A stretch of 64,000 bases of DNA from an uncultured Tateyamaria sp. (lineage in GTDB: Bacteria > Pseudomonadota > Alphaproteobacteria > Rhodobacterales > Rhodobacteraceae), in the NCBI RefSeq assembly GCF_947497045.1, contig NZ_CANMEU010000009.1, positions 1 through 64,000 of the forward strand, written 5' to 3'. The notes beneath the pieces are model-generated. The model was not told the origin of the DNA, ran no database searches, and saw nothing but the letters and a program-made list of their open reading frames with translations. Each line of letters starts with the position of its first letter. Within the stretch, counting starts at the first letter, position 1. The position numbers and the translations under genes were made by a program. Shown one piece after another: positions 8,081 to 16,156 of this stretch.

Positions 8081-8835
8081 AGTTTTCTGCCAATCTCGGT
8101 TTTTTATGGAATGACCGCCCCCTGCCCGATGCGATCTACGCCGCCAGTGCTGCCGGATTTGACGCGGTGGAATGCCATTGGCCCTATGCCACCCCCGCCC
8201 AAGAAGTCAAAGCGGCACTCGTCGCGACCGGTCTGACGATGCTGGGGCTGAACACGGACAGGGGCGACGTGGGGGCAGGCGAAAACGGGCTGTGCGCACT
8301 GATGGGGCGCAGCAGTCAGGCCCGTGCTTCAATCACCCAGGCGATTGAATACGCTCTGCGAATCGAGGCCGGATCAGTCCACGTCATGGCCGGGTTCGCG
8401 CACGGCCCGCTGGCCCACGAGACCTTCGTGTCGAACCTGCGCTTTGCCTGTTCCAGCGCCGAAACCCATGGGCTGACCATCCTGATCGAACCGCTCAACC
8501 GCCACGACGCGCCCGGCTATTTTCTGCAAACCACCGATCAGGCCCGCGCCATCATCGCGGAGGTGGACAAACCCAACCTCAAGCTGATGTTCGATTGCTA
8601 CCATGTGGGTCGAACCGAGGGGGATATCACCACCCGCTACGCTGATCTGCGCGACATCATCGGGCATATCCAGTTCGCCTCGGTCCCCGACCGGGGGGCA
8701 CCGGATCATGGCGAGTTGAATTATGATCACATCTTTGCCGCCCTTGCCGACTGGCCCGCGCCGCTTGGTGCGGAGTACAAACCCGGCGGCGATACGGACG
8801 CTACCCTGGGCTGGCTGGCGCGCTATCGGGATTGA
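8077..8835 (+). CDS. Hydroxypyruvate isomerase-family protein, OtnI (2-oxo-tetronate isomerase) type
   Basis: A 252-residue TIM-barrel isomerase. It begins with the family start KFSANLGFLWNDRPLPDAI and holds the metal-binding Glu and His residues in LLIEPLNRHDAPGYFL and KLMFDCYHVGRTEGDI, then GHIQFASVPDRGAPDHGELN. It starts at a GTG overlapping the dehydrogenase stop, so the two are translationally coupled. The likely role is interconversion of 2-oxo-tetronate and 3-oxo-tetronate. Its 3' end overlaps the convergent arsJ by 35 bases, so each stop lies inside the other gene and there is no terminator between them. Confidence 0.8.
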   Translation: MKFSANLGFLWNDRPLPDAIYAASAAGFDAVECHWPYATPAQEVKAALVATGLTMLGLNTDRGDVGAGENGLCALMGRSSQARASITQAIEYALRIEAGSVHVMAGFAHGPLAHETFVSNLRFACSSAETHGLTILIEPLNRHDAPGYFLQTTDQARAIIAEVDKPNLKLMFDCYHVGRTEGDITTRYADLRDIIGHIQFASVPDRGAPDHGELNYDHIFAALADWPAPLGAEYKPGGDTDATLGWLARYRD

Positions 8836-10063
8836 TCCGGCCAATCGCGCCCCAGCTGAGCATAATCATCCCCGCCGCTGTCCCAAGGCACAGAGGCAGC
8901 CCACCGATCTGATAGGTCAGCCCCGACAGGACCGTGCCGATCAGCCGCCCCGCCGCGTTTGCCATATAGTAGAACCCGACATCCATCGTGACCCGCTCTG
9001 CGTTAGTGAAGGCGAGGATCAGATAGGAATGCAGGCTGGAATTGAGCGCGAACAGCACGCCAAAGACCAACAACCCCAGCACCACAATGCCCGTCAGCCA
9101 CGGGGTCGGTGCGCCGACACCCCACACAATCAACGCCAGCGTCGCGGGCACGACAGCCAGTGTTGCAATCCAGAACCGGGCGCTGGCGGCAAGGTCCGCC
9201 TCATCCCGCCCGGCGCTGCGTAAAATCGCCGGGGCCCTGGCCTGCACCGCACCATAAAAGATCACCCACAGCGCCATGAAACTTCCGATCAGAAAGAATG
9301 CAGCCCGCTGGCCCTCTGGCGTGCCATCGCTCAGCACGCCGTAGAAATAGATCGGGATGCCGACCACGAACCACACGTCGCGCGCCCCGAACAGAAACAC
9401 CCGCGCCGCGCTCAGCCAGTTGACACGGGGGTTTTTAGAAAAAACTTCGGAGAATTTTGCACCCTTGCGCCCCATCGGAAGGCCGGGCGGCATGCGCAAG
9501 GCCACCACCAGCAAAATCAGCCCAAGGGCCGCAGCCATGCCAAGGACGCTTGGCACGAACCCGAACATGGCCAGCGCACCTGCCCCCAGCAGAAAGCCGA
9601 GGCCCTTGACCGCGTTCTTGGAGCCGGTCAGCAAGGCCACCCACCGGAACAGCCCATCGCCTTCTGGGGCCAGCACTTTCACGGCAGATTTCGACGACAT
9701 CTTGGCCAAATCCTTGGCCACACCCGACAGCCCCTGTACCGCCATCACGAACACCACCGAGGCCGCTACCGACCAGCCCGGATCAAGCTGCGCCAATGCA
9801 ATCAGCGCCACAACTTGCAAACCGAGGCCCGCATAAAGCGTCACCGTCAGCCCGAACCGTGCCGCGATCCACCCCGCCGAGAGGTTGGTGACGACGCCTG
9901 CAACTTCATAAAGCACGAAGAGATAGGCAAGCTGGACGGGTGAAAAGCCAAGCCCGTTGAAATGCAGCAGCACCAGCATGCGCAGCGCACCGTCCGTCAG
10001 CATGAAGGCCCAATAGGCCGCCGTCACCGCCACATAGGCGGCAAATCCCGCCGGGCGGCTCAC
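8801..10063 (-). CDS. arsJ: Organoarsenical efflux MFS transporter ArsJ
   Basis: A 420-residue major-facilitator protein with about twelve membrane segments. Its start, [20 protein letters not shown], and the block [20 protein letters not shown] are typical of ArsJ. The gene directly upstream is a glyceraldehyde-3-phosphate dehydrogenase, the defining partner: GAPDH makes unstable 1-arseno-3-phosphoglycerate from arsenate, and ArsJ exports it. ArsJ uses a GTG start overlapping the GAPDH stop (GTGA). No arsR, arsC or acr3 is adjacent, so control and the rest of an ars set lie elsewhere or are missing. Confidence 0.9.
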   Translation of the reverse strand: MSRPAGFAAYVAVTAAYWAFMLTDGALRMLVLLHFNGLGFSPVQLAYLFVLYEVAGVVTNLSAGWIAARFGLTVTLYAGLGLQVVALIALAQLDPGWSVAASVVFVMAVQGLSGVAKDLAKMSSKSAVKVLAPEGDGLFRWVALLTGSKNAVKGLGFLLGAGALAMFGFVPSVLGMAAALGLILLVVALRMPPGLPMGRKGAKFSEVFSKNPRVNWLSAARVFLFGARDVWFVVGIPIYFYGVLSDGTPEGQRAAFFLIGSFMALWVIFYGAVQARAPAILRSAGRDEADLAASARFWIATLAVVPATLALIVWGVGAPTPWLTGIVVLGLLVFGVLFALNSSLHSYLILAFTNAERVTMDVGFYYMANAAGRLIGTVLSGLTYQIGGLPLCLGTAAGMIMLSWGAIGRINPDSAPASPG

Positions 10064-11052
10064 AAACGCGCGCCCACCATCTGCGCCACATCAACCAGCC
10101 TGTGCGCATAGCCCCATTCGTTGTCATACCACGCATAAATCTTCACCTGCGTGCCATTCACCACCATGCTCGAGGGCGCGTCGATGATGCACGAGCGCGG
10201 GTCGTTGGTATAATCGGTGGACACCAGTGGGCGGGTCTCGTAGCCGAGGATGCCTTGCAGCGGTCCTTCGGCCGCGGCCTTGAACAGCGCATTCACCTCC
10301 TCCACGGTAGTTTCGCGCGCCACTTCGAACACGCAGTCCGTGAGCGAGGCATTCAGCAACGGCACCCGGACCGCATGCCCGTTCAACTTGCCCGTAAGCT
10401 CGGGATAGATCAGCGTGATCGCCGTAGCGGACCCTGTGGTCGTCGGGATCAGCGAATTGAGCGCGGAGCGGGCGCGGCGCAAATCCTTGGCGGGCCGGTC
10501 CACGATGGTCTGTGTGTTGGTGACGTCATGGATCGTGGTGATCGACCCGTGTTTGATCCCCAGTCCTTCGTGCATCACTTTAACAACGGGCGCTAAGCAA
10601 TTGGTTGTACATGATGCTGCCGTTACAATCGGTTGATCCACATAGGCCTCATCATTGACCCCAAAAACGATGTTCGCCGTATCCCCATCCCTGACCGGAG
10701 CTGACACCACCACCTTCTTCACGTCTGCTGCAAAGTATGGGGCAAGCTTGGCCTCGGTCTTGAACACACCCGTACAGTCGATCACCACATCTACCCCGTC
10801 GAGCGGCAAATCCTCGATCCGGGTGACGTTGAGCGCCGGAATACGCGTGCCATCAACACTGATCGAGGCCTCATCCGCACCAAATTCCGCAGGCCAGCGC
10901 CCATGGACCGTATCAAACTCCAGCAGGTGCGCATGCATGGCCGGATCACCCACCGCATCGTTCACAAATGCGATGTCACAGCCGCGCTCCAACAAGGGGC
11001 GCAACGCGATTTTTCCGATGCGGCCAAGGCCGTTGATAGCATAGGTGGTCAT
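10060..11052 (-). CDS. ArsJ-associated glyceraldehyde-3-phosphate dehydrogenase
   Basis: A 330-residue GAPDH. It has the NAD-binding start [17 protein letters not shown], the catalytic Cys in [15 protein letters not shown], the substrate-phosphate region [18 protein letters not shown], and the C-terminal [11 protein letters not shown]. In the ArsJ pathway it uses arsenate in place of phosphate, giving 1-arseno-3-phosphoglycerate for export. Coupling to arsJ through a four-base overlap is the main reason for this call over a glycolytic role. The next operon downstream makes glyceraldehyde-3-phosphate through DgoA, but no functional link is implied. Confidence 0.88.
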   Translation of the reverse strand: MTTYAINGLGRIGKIALRPLLERGCDIAFVNDAVGDPAMHAHLLEFDTVHGRWPAEFGADEASISVDGTRIPALNVTRIEDLPLDGVDVVIDCTGVFKTEAKLAPYFAADVKKVVVSAPVRDGDTANIVFGVNDEAYVDQPIVTAASCTTNCLAPVVKVMHEGLGIKHGSITTIHDVTNTQTIVDRPAKDLRRARSALNSLIPTTTGSATAITLIYPELTGKLNGHAVRVPLLNASLTDCVFEVARETTVEEVNALFKAAAEGPLQGILGYETRPLVSTDYTNDPRSCIIDAPSSMVVNGTQVKIYAWYDNEWGYAHRLVDVAQMVGARL

Positions 11053-11110
11053 GGGCAGACTCTCGTGGGGAACAGACTTACCCGCCCTATGTCAGCTGCG
11101 TATGACAGTT

Positions 11111-13042
11111 CTATGACACCAAGGATTGCGTCTGGCGCAAGACGCCCGCTGGTAGCAAGACTTGCCCTTCGATTTCAATGGGCTGCGCGGCGTAATTGAA
11201 CCAAAACACCTCGGAACCTGTGGTACGGCATCGCACCCCTTCGGGCATATCTGTCGTCGCGAGATCAGGCGCGACGGCCCGGACCAGCGCCATATGCGCC
11301 GCGTCATCCCCCCACCCGGCCATATAGGTCACACGCGCGCCGCACTGCACAGCCACGGGCGTATCATCCGCAGTACGCAAGACGACCCGGCCACCGCCTT
11401 CGATCTGTTCCAGATATCCCTGGATATGGCCGCCCCCCGCCACCTCAATGGGCAGATCGGGCCGGATGGATTGCACCCGTGACACAACCAGATCGCTGTC
11501 AGGCCATGCAGGCGGCAACGGCGTTGGGATCGTGAAATGCGCGTCCCGTGCGCCTGTGCGCGGGCCAAGGATAACCTGCCCCTCGGCTGTGTTCAGCGCC
11601 CCCTTCAGATCGGCGGGCATGTGCATCATCCCCGGCACCATCACCAGCGCATAACCCGCAAAATCCCGCGTCGTGGGGGGCAGAATGTCCACGGACAACC
11701 CCAACTTACGACAGGCCCGATACCACGCAAACACCAACCCGAAATAGTCGAGGCCAGCACCATGGGGCTGCACCGCCCAGGCCGCATCTGCGTCATAGTC
11801 GAACATGATCGCGACGGGCGCTTGCGTCATCGCAACCTCTGGCGCGTCCTTGAGCTCGGCCATCACAGCGGCAGCCTCACCAAAGGCTTCGGCCTCGGCT
11901 GAATCGGGGCGCAGAAGGCCCGCGTGCATCTGTTCCTGCGCGAATGGGGCCTGCCGCCAGCGGAAATAGCACACCGCCTCGGCCCCGTGGGCAAAGGCCT
12001 CCCATGTCCACAGGCGCACCATGCCGGGCAGCGGTGCGGGATTGTAGGGGGCCCAGTTCACCGGCCCGGGTTGCTGTTCCATCACCCACCAGCGCCCATC
12101 GCGGCCCACCGCGCGGTAAAGGTCGTGATGAAAGGCCTGAAAATCCGGGTCGCCCTGCCGCACATAAGCCCGCTTATGGTCGTCATCGCCGCCAGAGCGG
12201 TCCTCAAGAAACCCAAGCGGATAGCTGTCCCATGACGCGATATCGAGGTCGGCACCAACCCTGAAGTGATCAAAATCCGTGACCCGCCCCATATAGTTGT
12301 GCGCAATCGGCGCATCCGAATGGGCGCGGATGATATCGACCTGCGCGCGATTGAAGGCCACCACCTGATCAGAGGAAAACCGACGAAACGCATGGGCGTG
12401 GGCCGGGTTCACTTCGGTCACCGTCAGGTTAGGCAGGCCGATCTGGTCAAAGTCGTCATAGTCCATCGACCAGAACACATTGCCCCACGCCGCATTGAGC
12501 GCATCGATATCCCCGTCATTTCCACGGCCCGGAAACTGCCCACGCAACCAGTCGCGAAAGCCATCCCGCGCAGCATCCGAATAGCTGAGAACCGTATCGT
12601 GACAGCTGTATTCATTGTCCGTCTGCCACGCAGCCACATGCGGGTTAGGTCCATATCGGCGCGCCAGCGCAGTGACGATCTTGCGGCATTCCGCAAGGTA
12701 TCCGGCATGCGAAAAACAGTAGTGACGGCGCGATCCATAGCCGCGCACGCGCCCTTCGGCATCGACAGGCAACATGCCCGGATATTTGGCAACCACCCAG
12801 GCTGGCGGCGTTGCGGTCGGCGTGCCCAGGACCACGCGCAGCCCCGCCGCACCAAGCGTTTCAATCGCACGGTCCAGCCAGGCCCAGTCATACTGCCCCT
12901 CGACCGGCTCCATCCGTTTCCACGCAAATTCCCCGATCCGCACCCATGTGAGGCCCAGATCAGCCATGCGCGCAGCGTCCTCGGCCCACTGCGCTTCGGG
13001 CCAGTGTTCGGGGTAGTAGCAAACGCCAAGTGTGCGCGTCAT
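11111..13042 (-). CDS. Beta-galactosidase, glycoside hydrolase family 42
   Basis: A 643-residue intracellular GH42 enzyme with no signal peptide. The start GVCYYPEHWPEAQWAEDAAR is characteristic, the acid/base Glu is in AAWQTDNEYSCHD, and the nucleophile Glu is probably in WWVMEQQPGPVNW. The middle has the trimerisation-like domain and the end a small beta domain. It is the last gene of the galactoside operon and starts inside the lactonase stop (ATGA). It would release galactose from imported beta-galactosides and complement the alpha-galactosidase at the other end of the operon. Confidence 0.92.
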   Translation of the reverse strand: MTRTLGVCYYPEHWPEAQWAEDAARMADLGLTWVRIGEFAWKRMEPVEGQYDWAWLDRAIETLGAAGLRVVLGTPTATPPAWVVAKYPGMLPVDAEGRVRGYGSRRHYCFSHAGYLAECRKIVTALARRYGPNPHVAAWQTDNEYSCHDTVLSYSDAARDGFRDWLRGQFPGRGNDGDIDALNAAWGNVFWSMDYDDFDQIGLPNLTVTEVNPAHAHAFRRFSSDQVVAFNRAQVDIIRAHSDAPIAHNYMGRVTDFDHFRVGADLDIASWDSYPLGFLEDRSGGDDDHKRAYVRQGDPDFQAFHHDLYRAVGRDGRWWVMEQQPGPVNWAPYNPAPLPGMVRLWTWEAFAHGAEAVCYFRWRQAPFAQEQMHAGLLRPDSAEAEAFGEAAAVMAELKDAPEVAMTQAPVAIMFDYDADAAWAVQPHGAGLDYFGLVFAWYRACRKLGLSVDILPPTTRDFAGYALVMVPGMMHMPADLKGALNTAEGQVILGPRTGARDAHFTIPTPLPPAWPDSDLVVSRVQSIRPDLPIEVAGGGHIQGYLEQIEGGGRVVLRTADDTPVAVQCGARVTYMAGWGDDAAHMALVRAVAPDLATTDMPEGVRCRTTGSEVFWFNYAAQPIEIEGQVLLPAGVLRQTQSLVS

Positions 13043-13872
13043 AGGATCACCTGATGCTCGCGCTGGCCTTTGACGCCAACGTCTTGGGAAAATGTCATGC
13101 CGCCCTGGGCTTCATCCACGCCCTGCGCCGCAGAGGTCACAAACAGGGTCGTGCCGCCCGGGCCACCAAAGGCCGGGCACGTGGTCTGGGTTGCGGGTGC
13201 ATCCAGCGTACGCACAAGTCCGCCATCGGGGCCATAACAGGCCACGCGGCCCGCCCCCCATTGTGCGTTCCAGAGATTGCCATCCGCATCCACAACTGCC
13301 CCGTCCGGGTTCAGATCATCCGGGCGCAGGTCAACAAAGGTCTCCGGCGCGCCTGTGGGCCAACCTTCACTGTCCAGCGCAACCCTTTGGATTTGTTGAG
13401 AGAACGTGTCGGCGAAATAGGCGACCTCCCCACCCGGCGCAAAGCAGATCGCGTTGGAGATGGTGATCTTGTCAAACAGCTGGCGCAGCGCGCCGTTGTA
13501 GTAGCGATAGATCGCCCCGGCAAAGGGTTCGGCATTCAGTCCCATCGTTCCAATCCAGAAACCGCCGTAAGGGTCCGCCCGGCCATCATTGGACCGTGTC
13601 ACCGGGTTATCCGCCTCAAGTGCCACAACCAGCCCGCGCGCACCGGTGTTGATGTCGAACCGCCACAGGCCTGAAGCGGAGGCGATCAGCAGCGTGTCGT
13701 GATCGACCCACCCCGCAGCCGAGACATGTTCATCAAATGCCCACTCAAGGCGTTCATCTCCTTTGCAGAACAGCCGCTTTCCCAGAATATCGAACCAGAA
13801 CAGGCAGTTGCGGGTCGGATGCCACATCCCCCCCTCACCCAGGGCGCAGGCATGATCGTCAAAGACATCCAT
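13039..13872 (-). CDS. SMP-30/LRE-family sugar lactonase of the galactoside operon
   Basis: About 277 residues with SMP-30 metal-site motifs: LGEGGMWHP (Glu), TRSNDGRADPYGGFWIGT (Asn/Asp) and NPDGAVVDADGNLWNAQWG (Asp). In this operon its likely job is opening galactono-lactone to galactonate after the dehydrogenase step. The ATG at 13872 overlaps the DgoA stop by one base (TGATG) and is preferred over the TTG one codon earlier. The lactonase assignment is solid for the family; the specific substrate is inferred from neighbours. Confidence 0.87.
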   Translation of the reverse strand: MDVFDDHACALGEGGMWHPTRNCLFWFDILGKRLFCKGDERLEWAFDEHVSAAGWVDHDTLLIASASGLWRFDINTGARGLVVALEADNPVTRSNDGRADPYGGFWIGTMGLNAEPFAGAIYRYYNGALRQLFDKITISNAICFAPGGEVAYFADTFSQQIQRVALDSEGWPTGAPETFVDLRPDDLNPDGAVVDADGNLWNAQWGAGRVACYGPDGGLVRTLDAPATQTTCPAFGGPGGTTLFVTSAAQGVDEAQGGMTFSQDVGVKGQREHQVIL

Positions 13873-14474
13873 CAAACGCCCGCATCATAGGCGGCCACCA
13901 TGTCCGCCGCGCGACTAGCCACATCCGCAACACTCATCCCCGGCTTGTAAAGCGCCGAGCCGATGCCGAACCCGGTGATGCCTGCAGCGAACCATTCGGC
14001 GAAATTGGCCGGGCCCACCCCACCCACGGCATAAGTCTTGGTGCCCTTCGGCAGCACTGCACCGATCGCCTTCAATCCGTCCACCCCCAACAAGGACGCC
14101 GGAAACAGCTTCAGCCCGTCCGCGCCCGCGTGTAATGCGGCAAAGCACTCGGTCGGTGTCATCACACCCGGAAAGGACAGCATGCCCGCCTGTTTCGTGG
14201 CCACGATGACGGACGCATTCGCATCGGGCGAGACCACCATATGCGCGCCCATCTCGTGCAGACGTTCAACCGCTGACACCTCAAGCACGGTGCCTGCGCC
14301 AATCATCACCGCATCTCCGTGTTTGCCAAGCATTTGCCCAATGCTGTCAAAGGCATCCGGTGAATTCAGCGGCACCTCGATCCGGGTGATCCCGGCGTTG
14401 ATCAGCGCGTCGGCCACAGGCAGTGCTTCGTCCGGGGTGATACCCCGCAGGATTGCGATAATCTCTCGGCTCAT
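13872..14474 (-). CDS. dgoA: 2-dehydro-3-deoxy-6-phosphogalactonate aldolase
   Basis: A 200-residue class I KDPG/KDPGal aldolase. It splits 2-keto-3-deoxy-6-phosphogalactonate into pyruvate and glyceraldehyde-3-phosphate. The motifs AILRGITPDEALPVADAL and AGITRIEVPLNSP (catalytic Glu) are present, as is the Schiff-base Lys in GADGLKLFPASLLG. LPLNSP-type sequence after the Glu fits the galactonate branch rather than the gluconate branch. The start at 14474 overlaps the DgoK stop (ATGA); the longer frame upstream is inside DgoK. Confidence 0.9.
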   Translation of the reverse strand: MSREIIAILRGITPDEALPVADALINAGITRIEVPLNSPDAFDSIGQMLGKHGDAVMIGAGTVLEVSAVERLHEMGAHMVVSPDANASVIVATKQAGMLSFPGVMTPTECFAALHAGADGLKLFPASLLGVDGLKAIGAVLPKGTKTYAVGGVGPANFAEWFAAGITGFGIGSALYKPGMSVADVASRAADMVAAYDAGV

Positions 14475-15361
14475 GCGGCCTCTCCATAGATTTGGGCGTA
14501 GGCGGCGGTCAGGCCCGCCAGCGTCATGTCGTCTGCTTTGGCCGATTGGCAAGGCACGCCTTGGGTCGTGAGAGCGGCGACATAGGCCCCGTTCAGCGTT
14601 TCGGCCCCGATCATCGCCACCTGCTGGCCCAGCCAATAAGGGCGCATCGCGGCCAGTTCCGCCCCGATCAGCAGGCCGGACAGGCGCGCGCGGGCGGCCT
14701 CCCCGGGCAGTCCGTCCAGCAACCCTTCGGCGCGCAGGGAAAACAGCGAGGCGGCGAGGCCTTCGGGGCGCGACAGAGTTTGATTGACACCTTCCATGAA
14801 GGCCACATCATCCCAGCCGTCAGCCATTGAGTGGCGCAACACGGATTGAGATGACAACAGCGCAAACATCTCGCCTGTCATGGCGGTGCGGAAACTCACG
14901 ATCTCGCCCGCGCTGATGTGCACCCATTTGGTATGGGTTCCGGGCAGGCAGATCACCCCGTCAAAGCCCGGATGGGTGGCGATAAAGCCTGCGATCTGCG
15001 TCTCTTCCCCGCGCATCACGTCGGCTGGTTTGGTTTGTTTGACACCGGGCAGGATGCGCACGTTCAGCGCATCGCCAGGGACCCGCACCGCCTGATCCGC
15101 ACCGGGGGGCGCACAAGGCACCGAGGTATAGGGGGCTTCGGCCCAGCCCTGTCGCGAACCGACCATGCCACAGGCCAGCACCGGGACAGGCAACGCATCA
15201 CCTACCAGCGCCCGTAAGGCGGGTTCAAACCCGCCCCGCTCAAGCGTGCCCATGCCAGCGGCAGAGCTGCGCGCCTCGATCACCGCGCCACTCTGGCCCA
15301 TCAGCCACGCACGCAGGTGCGAGGTGCCCCAATCAACCGCGATCCACGCCACATCCCCCAT
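14471..15361 (-). CDS. dgoK: 2-dehydro-3-deoxygalactonokinase
   Basis: A 296-residue DgoK kinase. The N-terminal nucleotide-binding strand is IAVDWGTSHLRAWLMGQSG, the phosphate loop region includes CLPGTHTKWVHISAGEIVSF, and the end is LNGAYVAALTTQGVPC. It phosphorylates 2-keto-3-deoxygalactonate at C6 for DgoA. It starts inside the SDR stop codon (TGATG) and ends inside the DgoA start (ATGA), so SDR, kinase and aldolase are tightly coupled. Confidence 0.92.
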   Translation of the reverse strand: MGDVAWIAVDWGTSHLRAWLMGQSGAVIEARSSAAGMGTLERGGFEPALRALVGDALPVPVLACGMVGSRQGWAEAPYTSVPCAPPGADQAVRVPGDALNVRILPGVKQTKPADVMRGEETQIAGFIATHPGFDGVICLPGTHTKWVHISAGEIVSFRTAMTGEMFALLSSQSVLRHSMADGWDDVAFMEGVNQTLSRPEGLAASLFSLRAEGLLDGLPGEAARARLSGLLIGAELAAMRPYWLGQQVAMIGAETLNGAYVAALTTQGVPCQSAKADDMTLAGLTAAYAQIYGEAA

Positions 15362-16131
15362 CAGCCTGTCACCACCACACCGCCGTCAATGACCATCGCT
15401 TGCCCCGTCATCATGCGGCTGGTGTCCGAGGCCATGAACAGCGTTGCTCCCACGATATCGCGGGGCTCAAGATGTTCCTTAAGGCATTGACGTTCAATAT
15501 GGGCGGCCAACCCTTCGGGGGTGGCCCATTTATCAAGTTGTTTTTGGGTCAGCACCCAGCCCGGTGCCAGCGCGTTGACCCGGATCTTGTCGGGTCCAAA
15601 CTCGCGCGCAAGGCTGCGGGTCATGCCATTGATGCCCGAATTCGCGCCGGTATACAGCGGATAGCCCGCATTCCCCATCATGTAGCTGATCGACGAGAAG
15701 TTGATGATCGACCCGCCGCCGGCCGCTTTCATGCCCGGGATCACCGCCTGACAGGCAAAGAAATAGGCCTTGAGGTTGATCGCGATCATCCAGTCAAAAA
15801 ATTCTTCGTCCACATCTGCCGTCGCATGACGTCTGTCATTGGCGGCGTTGTTGACCAGGACGCGGACGGGGCCATGGGCGGCGGCCGCCTGATCAATGCA
15901 GGCGCGCAGGGCGTCAACATTGGTGATATCGCAGGGCATGAACAGCGGGCGGCTGGCATACTTCCGCTCCATCTCATCACAAAATTCCGTAGAATCAGAG
16001 CGTTGGACGAAAGCAACCTTTGCCCCCTGTTCCAGAAACCCTTCGGTAAGGGACGCACCGATCCCCGACCCGCCGCCCGTGATGAACACCGATGCCCCGG
16101 CGAGGTCGTGAAATGTCGCTGTCTCTTTCAT
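15361..16131 (-). CDS. SDR-family oxidoreductase, probable galactose 1-dehydrogenase, with atypical YxxxN
   Basis: A 256-residue short-chain dehydrogenase. It has the cofactor motif TGGGSGIGASL, the NNAAND block, the catalytic Ser in NFSSISYMMGN and the Tyr in YPLYTGANSGINGM. Counted from the ATG at 16131, Tyr is residue 160 and the position of the catalytic Lys (164) is Asn, codon AAT. The C-terminal half is normal (LAPGWVLTQKQ, IDGGVVVTG). Within the operon it would oxidise galactose to galactono-lactone before the lactonase, DgoK and DgoA. The missing Lys may reduce or alter activity, or may be a clade trait. A GTG one codon upstream is an alternative start. Confidence 0.85.
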   Translation of the reverse strand: MKETATFHDLAGASVFITGGGSGIGASLTEGFLEQGAKVAFVQRSDSTEFCDEMERKYASRPLFMPCDITNVDALRACIDQAAAAHGPVRVLVNNAANDRRHATADVDEEFFDWMIAINLKAYFFACQAVIPGMKAAGGGSIINFSSISYMMGNAGYPLYTGANSGINGMTRSLAREFGPDKIRVNALAPGWVLTQKQLDKWATPEGLAAHIERQCLKEHLEPRDIVGATLFMASDTSRMMTGQAMVIDGGVVVTG

Positions 16132-16156
16132 CACTCAACTCTTTTCTGGCGCGGGC

